Below are positions 52,088 to 59,874 of a DNA stretch of 64,000 nucleotides, in pieces (within the stretch, counting starts at the first letter, position 1; the number at the start of each line of letters is the position of its first letter). The translations under genes and the position numbers were made by a program. Origin of the DNA: Mycobacterium parascrofulaceum ATCC BAA-614 (lineage in GTDB: Bacteria > Actinomycetota > Actinomycetes > Mycobacteriales > Mycobacteriaceae). The stretch is from positions 107,957-171,956 of the forward strand of contig NZ_GG770554.1 in the NCBI RefSeq assembly GCF_000164135.1, written 5' to 3'. The notes under the pieces were generated by a model. The model was not told where the DNA came from, did no database searches, and worked only from the letters and a program-made list of their open reading frames with translations.

Positions 52088-53748
52088 AACACGTAATCCA
52101 ACCGGGTCTGCATGCCGGCCTCTTGATGATACGTGTTGTGGCAGTGCAACATCCACACGCCCGGGTTATCGGCCACCAACACGGCGAGCAGTTTCTGCCC
52201 CGGCAGCACCATGAGGGTGTCTTTGCGCGCACCGGGACTGCCGTCGGCCTTGATCAGCTGGAAGGTGTGGCCGTGCAAGTGAATCGGGTGATACATCATC
52301 GTGGGGTTGTCGAACGTGAGGGTGGGCCGTTCGCCCTGCCGGACATGCAACGGTTCGGTGTCGCTGTAGGGCTTTCCGTTGATCGTCCAGTCGTATTGGA
52401 CCATGTTGCCGCCCAGCACGACGGGGAGGTTCAGGCCGGGCTGCGGCCGGCCCAGGTTGACGGGCGTTGTCGCCGTGAACATTTCCACCGTGCCCACCCG
52501 TCGGTTGAGCTCGGCCGGCTGAAAACCCGGGTCGGGCGCGCTGCCGGCACCGGTCGACAGTAACGCCCGCGCCAGGGAATTCTTGCCTTCCGCGAGCGCG
52601 ACCAGTGGGAAGACGCCGTCGGCGGCGGTCACGATGACGTCGTAGCGCTCGGCCATGCCGACCAACAGGGCGTCGACCTGAGTCGGCACCACGGGGTAGC
52701 CGTCGGTGTGGGTGACCGTCATCGAATGCCCGGCGAGCGCGACGCGAAACGAGGTGTCCGAGCCGCTGTTGATGAAGCGGATCCGGATGCGCTGGCCCGG
52801 CTTCGCGCTGAAGGTCATGGGGGCGGCGGGGATTCGGCCGTTGATCAGGTAGTACGGATACGCGATCTCCCCGGCGTCGCCGCCGAGCAGGTCGCTCCTG
52901 CCGGTGGCCAGGCCTGACGCTGCGGCCGTCGGACTACTGGAGCTGGTCTGGCTGGTCGGCGTCGTCGAAGTCTCGGTGCTCGAGGTCGTCGAGGTCTCAC
53001 TGGTCGTCGAGGTCTCACTGGTCGTCGTGGTCGTGGTGGTCGTCGACGTCGTGGGCGGCGTTGTCGTGCTCACGGGCGCGCTCGGCGGGGCGGGCTTGTT
53101 CGGGCTGGACAGTTCCTGGTAGAGCTGCTGCGGGGATTTCCCGATGCCGTCTGTCCAATCGTCGAGGACCACAATCCATTCGGCGTCGTAGTCGCCCTCG
53201 GTGGGGTCGTCGACGATCACCGGTAGGTACAGGCCCGTGTCGGCGTCCAGGCCGGTGTGCGGGTGGGCCCAGTAGGTGCCCGAGTTCGGTACGGAGAATC
53301 GATAGGTGAAGTCTTGGCCGGCAGGGATGTCCGGGGTGGCGGGCGCGGCGCCGTCAATGTCGTTGCGCAGCGCGATGCCGTGCCAGTGCACCGACGTCGG
53401 ATGGTCGAGCCGGTTCGACACCGTCACCACGAGTTCGTCACCGATGCGTGCGCGAATCGGCGCGCCGGGAATGCTGTTGCCGTAGGCCAGCGTCCGGACG
53501 ACCGGTCCGCCCAGGTCGACCTGGACGTGCTGGGCCGTCAGGCTGGCGGTGACGGTCCGGCCACTGTGCGGCCGGGCGGCCTCGGCCGCGGCGATGGCGG
53601 CGGCCATCTGGGCACTGCCGGACAGCGCGGGCTTGTCCTGACTGCACGCCGCCAGCGCGAATCCACCGGCGAGGCCCACGGCCAGGAATCCGCGCCTGGT
53701 CAACTGTGCGCCTGGGACGGTGATTCCGCTCGTGGGACGCACAGCCAT
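52084..53748 (-). CDS. mmcO: Multicopper oxidase lipoprotein, MmcO-like, with Ser/Thr-rich insert
   Basis: A 554-residue three-domain multicopper oxidase. The N-terminus has a twin-arginine motif (LTRRGFLAVGL) and lipobox (FALAAC), so it is exported folded and lipid-anchored. Copper ligands: VHWHGIAL, YWAHPHTGL, YHPIHLHGHTF and LHCHNTYHQEAGM. M. tuberculosis MmcO (Rv0846c), which oxidises Cu(I) and gives copper resistance, shares most of these stretches. Between domains 1 and 2 (about residues 224-272) lies a Ser/Thr/Pro-rich tract absent from that homologue as I recall it. ATG at 53748, GAGGAG upstream. Confidence 0.92.
   Translation of the reverse strand: MAVRPTSGITVPGAQLTRRGFLAVGLAGGFALAACSQDKPALSGSAQMAAAIAAAEAARPHSGRTVTASLTAQHVQVDLGGPVVRTLAYGNSIPGAPIRARIGDELVVTVSNRLDHPTSVHWHGIALRNDIDGAAPATPDIPAGQDFTYRFSVPNSGTYWAHPHTGLDADTGLYLPVIVDDPTEGDYDAEWIVVLDDWTDGIGKSPQQLYQELSSPNKPAPPSAPVSTTTPPTTSTTTTTTTTSETSTTSETSTTSSTETSTTPTSQTSSSSPTAAASGLATGRSDLLGGDAGEIAYPYYLINGRIPAAPMTFSAKPGQRIRIRFINSGSDTSFRVALAGHSMTVTHTDGYPVVPTQVDALLVGMAERYDVIVTAADGVFPLVALAEGKNSLARALLSTGAGSAPDPGFQPAELNRRVGTVEMFTATTPVNLGRPQPGLNLPVVLGGNMVQYDWTINGKPYSDTEPLHVRQGERPTLTFDNPTMMYHPIHLHGHTFQLIKADGSPGARKDTLMVLPGQKLLAVLVADNPGVWMLHCHNTYHQEAGMQTRLDYVF
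52930..53078 (-). repeat. Low-complexity Ser/Thr-coding tract with an 18-bp tandem duplication
   Basis: The tract encodes runs of Thr, then repeated SETSTT blocks. The 18-bp unit GTCGTCGAGGTCTCACTG (as read on +) occurs exactly twice, at 52985-53002 and 53003-53020, followed by shorter GTCGTGGTC-type repeats. Replication slippage is the likely origin. Confidence 0.75.
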
Positions 53749-53780
53749 CACCGCTCCTCGTCGTCGTCGATCTCCGGCGT

Positions 53781-53786
53781 CTTATA
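53781..53786 (-). promoter_or_regulatory. -10 box candidate of mmcO
   Basis: On the minus strand TATAAG lies 33 bp upstream of the mmcO ATG in otherwise GC-rich DNA. No clear -35 box at 16-18 bp spacing. Confidence 0.35.
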
Positions 53787-53833
53787 CCGTGCTCGGCCCG
53801 GGGCCTCAGCGCAACTGTCTACGCGGGCGATGT

Positions 53834-53891
53834 CGAGATTGCCGGCCGGGTCGCGCCGGCGACGCCAACCGCAGCCCGCGCGGCAATCTCG
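53834..53891. other. Long-range inverted repeat in the mmcO upstream region
   Basis: CGAGATTGCCG (53834-53844) and CGGCAATCTCG (53881-53891) are perfect 11-bp inverted copies, 36 bp apart, in the gap between the NmrA-like gene and mmcO. It could be a terminator for the NmrA-like transcript or a spaced operator. I cannot decide. Confidence 0.45.
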
Positions 53892-53918
53892 GCGTGGGTT
53901 GGGTTCCGACGGGCGTCG

Positions 53919-54674
53919 CTACGCGACCTGGCGGGCCATCCAGTCGCCGAATGTGGTGGGGTAGACGACGACGTCTTCGCCGTCGATGGGAACGATGCTG
54001 CGGTCGTCGAGTATCGCGCCGTAGTAGCGGGCGTCGTCGTCGGTCACCACCCGGCGGCCGTCGCCGGTCGCGGCGAAGCGGGTCCGGATGAAGTAGTCCA
54101 TACCCTGCTTCTCCGGGCCGGCGATGTTGATCACGCCGTTGACCGGGTCGGCGGCCGCCGCGCGGGTCACGGCGGTGGCGACATCGGCGGCGGCAATGGG
54201 TTGGAACGCCCCGTGCGGCGCACGGACCGTGTCCCCGTCGGCCATCGAATCGGCAATGCCGTCAACGAATTCGAAGAACTGTGTCGCCCGCACAATCGAA
54301 TACGGGGATCCCGATTCCGCGATCTCTTTTTCCTGGGCGATCTTGGCCCGCATGTAGCCGCTTTCGGCCGTCCGGTCGGCCCCCACGATCGAGAGTGCGA
54401 CGTGATGCCGCACGCCGGCCGCCCGCTCCGCATCGAGGAGGTTGCGGGTGGACGTGGTGAAGAAGTTCAGCACGTCGTCGTCGGCCCAGGATGGCGAGTT
54501 GGAGACGTCGACGACCGTGTCGACACCGGCGACGGCCTCGGCAACGCCTTCGCCGGTAACGGTGTTGACCCCCGAGTTCGGCGAGGCCGAGACGGCCTCG
54601 TGCCCGAGCTCTGTCAGCTGGGCGACAACCTGCCTGCCGATCAGTCCGCTGCCACCGACCACCAGAACCTTCAT
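53919..54674 (-). CDS. NmrA-like NAD(P)-binding protein
   Basis: A 251-residue atypical SDR: VLVVGGSGLIGRQVVAQLTELGHEAVSASP (dinucleotide motif), GVDTVVDVSNSPSW, HHVALSIVGADRTAESGYMRAKIAQEKEI and YSIVRATQFFEFVDGIADSM. YMRAK supplies a YxxxK-like pair. Such proteins act as NAD(P)-dependent reductases or redox sensors. Upstream of mmcO on the same strand with 170 bp between. Confidence 0.87.
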   Translation of the reverse strand: MKVLVVGGSGLIGRQVVAQLTELGHEAVSASPNSGVNTVTGEGVAEAVAGVDTVVDVSNSPSWADDDVLNFFTTSTRNLLDAERAAGVRHHVALSIVGADRTAESGYMRAKIAQEKEIAESGSPYSIVRATQFFEFVDGIADSMADGDTVRAPHGAFQPIAAADVATAVTRAAAADPVNGVINIAGPEKQGMDYFIRTRFAATGDGRRVVTDDDARYYGAILDDRSIVPIDGEDVVVYPTTFGDWMARQVA

Positions 54675-54793
54675 GATTACCTCTTCCCGAGTTCCCGACG
54701 CGACCTCTTCAGCGAGGTGGGTGGGCGGGCCGGCCGGAACCCCAAAGTACCGACGGGGCGAACGCTGCGCGCACCGGAACCCCCGGCTGCGCC

Positions 54794-54815
54794 TTAAATC
54801 AATTGCTTGACTTAA
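54794..54815. promoter_or_regulatory. 22-bp TetR operator overlapping a leaderless promoter, copy 1
   Basis: TTAAATCAA-TTGC-TTGACTTAA is a palindrome with one arm mismatch. Its right arm holds a -35-like TTGACT (54807-54812). TTAACT (54831-54836) is 18 bp further and the SDR GTG starts 6 bp after that, so the mRNA would be leaderless. The site recurs at 56475. Confidence 0.75.
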
Positions 54816-54842
54816 CGCGCTCGGCGCCGATTAACTCGTCGG

Positions 54843-55661
54843 GTGGTCAACGAATTGGACGGCAAGGTCGCCATCGTCACCGGCGGTGCATCGGGGATCG
54901 GTCGCGGAATCGTGGAGCGGTTCGTGGCCGAGGGATCGCGCGTCGTCATCGCCGACATCGAGACGGACAGGGGGGAGGAGCTGGCGCGCGCGTTGGGCCC
55001 CGGCGCCGCGTTCCGGCCCACGGACGTCTCGGATCCCGAACAGGTCGGGGCGCTGGTCGCCGCCACCGTGGAGAAGTTCGGCGGTCTGCACGTCATGGTC
55101 AACAACGCCGGGATTTCGAGCCCCCTGCGCCGACTGCTCGACGACGACCTGGCCGATTTCCATCGGGTGATGGGGGTCAACGTCCTCGGGGTGATGGCCG
55201 GCACCCGCGATGCGGCCCGCCACATGGCGGAAGCCGGCGGCGGGTCGATCATCAACCTGACGTCGATCGGTGGGATCCAGGCGGGCGGCGGGGTGATGGT
55301 CTACCGGGCATCGAAAGCCGCGGTCATCCAGTTCACCAGGTCCGCCGCGATCGAGCTCGCGCGCCACGAGGTTCGGGTCAACGCGATCGCACCGGGCAGC
55401 ATCCCCACTCCGATCCTCGCGTCGTCGGCGGTCGACGTGGACCCCGATGAGCTGGCGCGGTTCGAAGCACGGATTCGCCAGGGGATGCGTGACGATCGGC
55501 CATTGAAGCGGGAGGGCACGCCCGAAGACGTCGCCGAGGCGGCGCTGTACTTCGCCACCGATCGGTCCCGCTATGTCACCGGGGCGGTGCTGCCGGTCGA
55601 CGGGGGGACGTCCGCGGGCAAGGTGAATCGTCCCCGCAACGAGTCGCGCAAGGTCGACTGA
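54843..55661 (+). CDS. Short-chain dehydrogenase
   Basis: A 272-residue classical SDR: AIVTGGASGIGRGIVERFVAEGSRVVIADIE (NAD motif with acidic strand end), MVNNAGIS, NLTSIGG and YRASKAA. C-terminal VTGAVLPVDGG then a charged tail of 20 residues. It starts with GTG directly behind a -10-like hexamer, and a 22-bp operator covers its -35. Same regulator as the TetR-ferredoxin-P450 unit, so it probably oxidises the P450 product. Confidence 0.9.
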   Translation: MVNELDGKVAIVTGGASGIGRGIVERFVAEGSRVVIADIETDRGEELARALGPGAAFRPTDVSDPEQVGALVAATVEKFGGLHVMVNNAGISSPLRRLLDDDLADFHRVMGVNVLGVMAGTRDAARHMAEAGGGSIINLTSIGGIQAGGGVMVYRASKAAVIQFTRSAAIELARHEVRVNAIAPGSIPTPILASSAVDVDPDELARFEARIRQGMRDDRPLKREGTPEDVAEAALYFATDRSRYVTGAVLPVDGGTSAGKVNRPRNESRKVD

Positions 55662-55669
55662 GGCCGGTG

Positions 55670-56314
55670 TCAGTCCCCTTGCGCGGGGTGTCCGGCGTGC
55701 GTTTCCAGCCGCAGCTTTGCCAGCGCCTCGGCGCGCGTAAGGTCCTCGGTCCCCGCGCTTTCCGCGATGACGCTGTGCGAATGCGCCAGCACGCCGAGCA
55801 CCGCCTCGGGGGGGAGGTCGGGGAACTGGCGCCCGAGCGCATCGGCGGCCCTCCTCAGCTCGAAGAGTTTGGGATACGCCCGCTCCTCCGGGGTGGGCGG
55901 CACGACACGGGTGACGTCCTGGGCGTGCTGCAGCACTGCGACGGTCTTCTTTCCGTCCTTGATCGGGGAGTTCATCGGTGTCCACACCCGGTAGATGAAC
56001 TCGCCCGGGTGCTGCCGGTCGGGAAGGTCGTAGCGCTGGACCCCCATCCAGTGCCTGACCCCACGGCGAAACACCAACTCGAGTGACGCCGAGACGTTGG
56101 CCACGCCGTCCGCGTCCGGATCGGCCGGGTTATCCGGGAAGACGTCGAACAGGTGGTGGCCCAGCAGGTCCTCGCGCGGATGCCCTGACACCCGTTCGCA
56201 GGCGGAGTTCACCGCGCGGATCCGCCAGTCGGCGTCGGCCAACTGGTATGGCGCCCACTTCGACTGGAACCAGGCGGATTCCTCGATCGCGGACACCCGG
56301 CTGGCTGACAACAT
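55670..56314 (-). CDS. PAS-domain protein with C-terminal helical dimerisation-like segment
   Basis: A 214-residue protein with a single PAS fold (WRIRAVNSACERVSGHPREDLLGHHLFDVFPDNPADPDADGVANVSASLELVFRRGVRHWMGVQRYDLP) followed by a helical end (ALGRQFPDLPPEAVLGVLAHSHSVIAESAG) like the small three-helix dimerisation domains of mycobacterial regulators. No kinase, cyclase or DNA-binding output is present, so it may act by protein-protein contact. Convergent with the SDR. Confidence 0.8.
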   Translation of the reverse strand: MLSASRVSAIEESAWFQSKWAPYQLADADWRIRAVNSACERVSGHPREDLLGHHLFDVFPDNPADPDADGVANVSASLELVFRRGVRHWMGVQRYDLPDRQHPGEFIYRVWTPMNSPIKDGKKTVAVLQHAQDVTRVVPPTPEERAYPKLFELRRAADALGRQFPDLPPEAVLGVLAHSHSVIAESAGTEDLTRAEALAKLRLETHAGHPAQGD

Positions 56315-56474
56315 GACTACCCCCGCAATGGTTCACCGTCCAGACACCGCCACGTCGCCGCCGCGCAAGAAGTCATCGTGACTCAGCGGGGACGGCCGGG
56401 GCGAGGGACCTTTGTCACCCGTTGCGGGCTTTGTGGCACCGAAATGCTTCGCGGTACGACAACGCCCGGCGGGT

Positions 56475-56496
56475 TTAAATCAATCGCTTGACTTAA
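56475..56496. promoter_or_regulatory. 22-bp TetR operator overlapping a leaderless promoter, copy 2
   Basis: TTAAATCAA-TCGC-TTGACTTAA differs from the copy at 54794 by one base. The right arm holds TTGACT (56488-56493); a second TTGACT-like hexamer (56511-56516) is 17 bp on, and the TetR GTG follows 6 bp later. Autoregulation is very likely. Confidence 0.78.
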
Positions 56497-56522
56497 TCGC
56501 GGGCTCGCGGTTGACTAACCGG

Positions 56523-57188
56523 GTGACCACCATCGGCCGGACCGTCCGCACCGAGCGGGCCAGCTCGACCCAGGAAGCGATCCTGGTTGCGGCCGAGCGG
56601 TTGTACGCCGAGCACGGCATGTTCGCGGTGTCGAACCGGCAGGTGAGCGAGGCCGCCGGGCAGGGCAACAACGCCGCGGTGGGCTACCACTTCGGGACGA
56701 AGGCCGACCTGGTGCGTGCGATCGAATACAAGCACCGCGGGCCGGTCGAGCAGTTGCGCGAGCAGATGGTGGCCGAGCTGCTCGAATCGGGTGGATCCAC
56801 CGAGATGAGGGATTGGGTCGCCTGTCTGGTCCGGCCGCTCACCGACCACCTCGAGGAACTGGGCAATCCCACCTGGTACGCGCGTTTCGCGGCGCAGGCG
56901 ATGACCGATCCCGCGTACTACAACATCATCGTCAAAGGTGCGCTCAGCTCGCCGTCGCTGGTCCAGGTGGTCGACGGCATCAACCGCTGTCTGCCGGACC
57001 TGCCGGCCGAAGTGCACTTCGAGCGAAACATCATGGCCCGCAACCTTCTGATGCACACCTGCGCCGATCGCGAACGTGCGCTTGCCGCCGGTGCCGCGCC
57101 GCCCCAGCGTTCCTGGCGGGCGGCCGCATCGGGCCTGATCGACGCGATCGTGGGCCTGTGGCTGGCGCCCGTGACGCCGTACGAGTGA
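56523..57188 (+). CDS. TetR-family regulator of the ferredoxin-P450 operon
   Basis: A 221-residue TetR protein. Helix-turn-helix: FAVSNRQVSEAAGQGNNAAVGYHFGTKADLVRAI. The GTG at 56523 is preferred over the long open lead because a promoter with operator ends 6 bp before it. The operator is repeated 1.7 kb upstream at the SDR. Autoregulated head of the operon with ferredoxin and P450; ligand unknown. Confidence 0.87.
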   Translation: MTTIGRTVRTERASSTQEAILVAAERLYAEHGMFAVSNRQVSEAAGQGNNAAVGYHFGTKADLVRAIEYKHRGPVEQLREQMVAELLESGGSTEMRDWVACLVRPLTDHLEELGNPTWYARFAAQAMTDPAYYNIIVKGALSSPSLVQVVDGINRCLPDLPAEVHFERNIMARNLLMHTCADRERALAAGAAPPQRSWRAAASGLIDAIVGLWLAPVTPYE

Positions 57189-57199
57189 AAGGTCCGCAG

Positions 57200-57394
57200 A
57201 TGAAAGTCACTGTCGACCAAGATGTTTGCGCTTCATCGGGGAATTGTGTGTTGAACGCGCCCGAGGTGTTCGACCAGCGCGACGACGACGGCGTCGTTGT
57301 GCTGCTCAACCCCAACCCGTCGCCGGAACAGGCCGAGGGCGCCCGGCGCGCGGCCGCGGCCTGCCCCGCACTGGCCATCCGGATCGAGGAATGA
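57200..57394 (+). CDS. Small Fe-S ferredoxin for the adjacent P450
   Basis: A 64-residue ferredoxin of the type that serves actinobacterial P450s: KVTVDQDVCASSGNCVLNAPEVFDQRDDDGVVVLLNP...ARRAAAACPALAIRIEE. Only three Cys positions are visible (CASSGNC and ACP), fitting a [3Fe-4S] cluster. One base separates it from the P450 start, so it is the dedicated electron donor. Confidence 0.92.
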   Translation: MKVTVDQDVCASSGNCVLNAPEVFDQRDDDGVVVLLNPNPSPEQAEGARRAAAACPALAIRIEE

Positions 57395-57395
57395 G

Positions 57396-58643
57396 ATGTC
57401 AGAGACGCTGACGAACGCTGCGGCGGCCGAGGCGGCCGCCGAGATCCCGGACTACCCGATGCCGAGGCGGGCGGGCTGCCCCTTCGCCCCGCCGCCGGGC
57501 GTCATGGCGCTGGCCGAGGCGCGGCCGCTGTCCCGGGTCCGAATTTGGGACGGCAGCACACCGTGGCTCGTCACCGGCTACGAACAAGTGCGGGAACTCT
57601 TTTCGGATTCGCGGGTCAGTGTCGACGACCGGCTGCCCGGCTTTCCGCACTGGAACGCGGGCATGTTGTCAACGGTGCACAAGCGTCCACGGTCGGTGTT
57701 CACCGCCGACGGGGAAGAGCACACCCGATTTCGGCGCATGTTGTCGAAGCCCTTCACGTTCAAGCGCGTCGAGGGCCTGCGCCCGACCATTCAGCAGATC
57801 ACCGACGACCACATCGACGCGATGCTGGCCGGACCGAAGCCCGCCGACGCGGTGACCGCGTTGGCATTGCCGGTCCCCTCGCTGGTGATCAGCCAGCTGC
57901 TCGGGGTGCCGTACGAAGACGCCGACATGTTCCAGCACCACGCCAACGTCGGGCTGGCGCGTTACGCGACGGGGGAGGACACCGTCAAGGGCGCGATGAG
58001 CCTGCACAAGTACCTGGCGCAGTTGGTCGAGGCGAAGATGGAAAACCCGGCGGAGGACGCGGTATCCGATCTGGCCGAACGGGTCAAGGCCGGCGAGCTC
58101 AGCGTGAAAGAGGCCGCGCAGCTGGGCACCGGACTCCTGATCGCCGGGCACGAGACCACCTCGAACATGATCGGTCTCGGGGTGCTCGCCCTCCTGGTGA
58201 ATCCGGATCAGCTGGCCGTCATCCGCACCACCGAGGACCCGAAGGTGGTCGCCAGCGCGGTGGAGGAATTGTTGCGCTACCTGAGCATCATTCAGAACGG
58301 GCAGCGTCGCGTCGCGCTCGAAGACATCCACATAGCCGGGGAGACGATCCGCGCCGGCGAAGGCATCATCATCGACTTGGCGCCCGCCAATTGGGATCCG
58401 CACGCCTTCTCCGAACCCGACCGGCTCTACCTGCATCGCTCGGGGGCGGATCGCAATGTCGCGTTCGGTTACGGGCGGCACCAGTGCGTCGGCCAGCAGC
58501 TTGCCCGCGCGGAGCTGCAAATCGTCTACCGAACCCTGTTCCGCCGTGTCCCCACCCTGGAATTGGCCATCCCGGTCGAGGACGTGCCGTTCAAGGACGA
58601 TCGCCTCGCGTACGGCGTCTACGAACTTCCGGTGACCTGGTAG
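57396..58643 (+). CDS. Cytochrome P450
   Basis: A 415-residue P450, of a different subfamily from the two others here: N-terminus YPMPRRAGCPFAPPPGV, I-helix LLIAGHETTSNM (near 250), ExxR in EELLRYLSI (near 290) and haem loop FGYGRHQCVGQQLAR (Cys near 364). The overall pattern is that of CYP105-like enzymes, which are promiscuous hydroxylases. Paired with its own ferredoxin and a TetR regulator. Confidence 0.94.
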   Translation: MSETLTNAAAAEAAAEIPDYPMPRRAGCPFAPPPGVMALAEARPLSRVRIWDGSTPWLVTGYEQVRELFSDSRVSVDDRLPGFPHWNAGMLSTVHKRPRSVFTADGEEHTRFRRMLSKPFTFKRVEGLRPTIQQITDDHIDAMLAGPKPADAVTALALPVPSLVISQLLGVPYEDADMFQHHANVGLARYATGEDTVKGAMSLHKYLAQLVEAKMENPAEDAVSDLAERVKAGELSVKEAAQLGTGLLIAGHETTSNMIGLGVLALLVNPDQLAVIRTTEDPKVVASAVEELLRYLSIIQNGQRRVALEDIHIAGETIRAGEGIIIDLAPANWDPHAFSEPDRLYLHRSGADRNVAFGYGRHQCVGQQLARAELQIVYRTLFRRVPTLELAIPVEDVPFKDDRLAYGVYELPVTW

Positions 58644-58691
58644 CCCCCGGGTCACTACGCTCACAATGCCGATCCGAATGGAGGGTCAACG

Positions 58692-59864
58692 ATGACGACT
58701 CAGACAAGCACCGTTTCGCTCTATCCGCCGGAAGGCTTCGGCGCCCCGAAGGATCGGCGCGGTCACGCCGCGGACGCGGATGTCGGCCTGCCGGCCGGAA
58801 CCGTGGTCTTCTCGGCGGACAACCACATTTCGTTGGCGGACGACATCTTCTACCAACGCTTTCCGGAGGACCTCAAGGACAAGGCGCCGCGGATCTGGTA
58901 CGAGGACGGCGCCTATCAGGTGGGCCGCAAGGGCCAGTCGTTCCTGCCCGGCGACTTCAGCGCGGTGCTGATGCAATACGACGACCTGCCGGGCGCGGCG
59001 AGCACCAACATCGAGGCCCGCATCCAGGAATTGCATGACGACGGCGTCGACAAAGAGCTGGCCTTCCCCAACGCCATCCTCGCGTTGTTCCACTACCCGG
59101 ACAAGAGCCTGCGCGAGCTGGCGTTTCGCATCTACAACGAGTACATCGCCGAACTGCAGGAACGCTCGGGCGGGCACTTCTATGGTGCCGGGCTGATCAA
59201 CTGGTGGGACCCGCAGGGCGCCCGCAAGACGTTGGCAGAACTGAAGTCGTTGGGGCTCAAGACCTTCCTGATGCCGCTGAACCCCGGCAAGGGCGACGAC
59301 GGAAACCCGATCGACTACTCCAGCACCTCCATGAGGCCGGTGTGGGACGAGATCGAGGCGGCCGGCCTGCCCGTCACCCACCACATCGGGGAAACGCCGC
59401 CGAAGAGCCCGACCGAATTCAACAGCGTCGTGGTCGGGATGATGATCAACATCGACGGCTTCCGGGAGACGTTCGCCAAGTACATCTTTGGCGGCATCCT
59501 CGACGATCACCCGGGGCTGCGGGTCGGGTGGTTCGAGGGCGGCATCGCCTGGGTTCCCTGGGCGCTGCAGGACGCCGAACACCTGGTGGCGTCCTATCAG
59601 CACATGTTCAATCGCCCGCTGCAGCACGACGTGCGCTATTACTGGGACAACCACATGAGCGCGTCGTTCATGGTCGACCCGCTCGGTCTGCAGTTGATCG
59701 ACAAGATCGGGGTGGACAAGGTCATGTGGTCCAGCGACTACCCGCACAACGAAAGCACCTACGGCTACTCGGAGAAGTCGCTGGCCGCCGTCGTCGAGGC
59801 CGTCGGGGCCGCCGACGCCGCGAAGATCGTGAGCGGCAACGTCACCAAGTTCCTGGGCCTGTAG
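58692..59864 (+). CDS. Amidohydrolase_2-family hydrolase/decarboxylase
   Basis: A 390-residue amidohydrolase. Metal and catalytic elements: FSADNHISLADD (replacing DxH by DNH), THHIGETPPKSP, WFEGGIAWVPW and MWSSDYPHNEST. It is related to the amidohydrolase at 27729 (GGIGWIP; CDYPHSD). GGAGGG precedes the ATG; 48 bp after the P450, so probably the same operon. May cleave or decarboxylate the oxidised product. Confidence 0.86.
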   Translation: MTTQTSTVSLYPPEGFGAPKDRRGHAADADVGLPAGTVVFSADNHISLADDIFYQRFPEDLKDKAPRIWYEDGAYQVGRKGQSFLPGDFSAVLMQYDDLPGAASTNIEARIQELHDDGVDKELAFPNAILALFHYPDKSLRELAFRIYNEYIAELQERSGGHFYGAGLINWWDPQGARKTLAELKSLGLKTFLMPLNPGKGDDGNPIDYSSTSMRPVWDEIEAAGLPVTHHIGETPPKSPTEFNSVVVGMMINIDGFRETFAKYIFGGILDDHPGLRVGWFEGGIAWVPWALQDAEHLVASYQHMFNRPLQHDVRYYWDNHMSASFMVDPLGLQLIDKIGVDKVMWSSDYPHNESTYGYSEKSLAAVVEAVGAADAAKIVSGNVTKFLGL

Positions 59865-59874
59865 TGGTGGCCCG

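Noticed and set aside
52930..53078. Repeat tract as a CRISPR array
   Set aside because: Units are 18 bp or shorter, contiguous, in frame and encode Ser/Thr; no spacers and no cas genes.
53700..53920. RicR-type copper box upstream of mmcO
   Set aside because: I looked for the mycobacterial copper palindrome in this gap and could not find one; only an unrelated inverted repeat is present.
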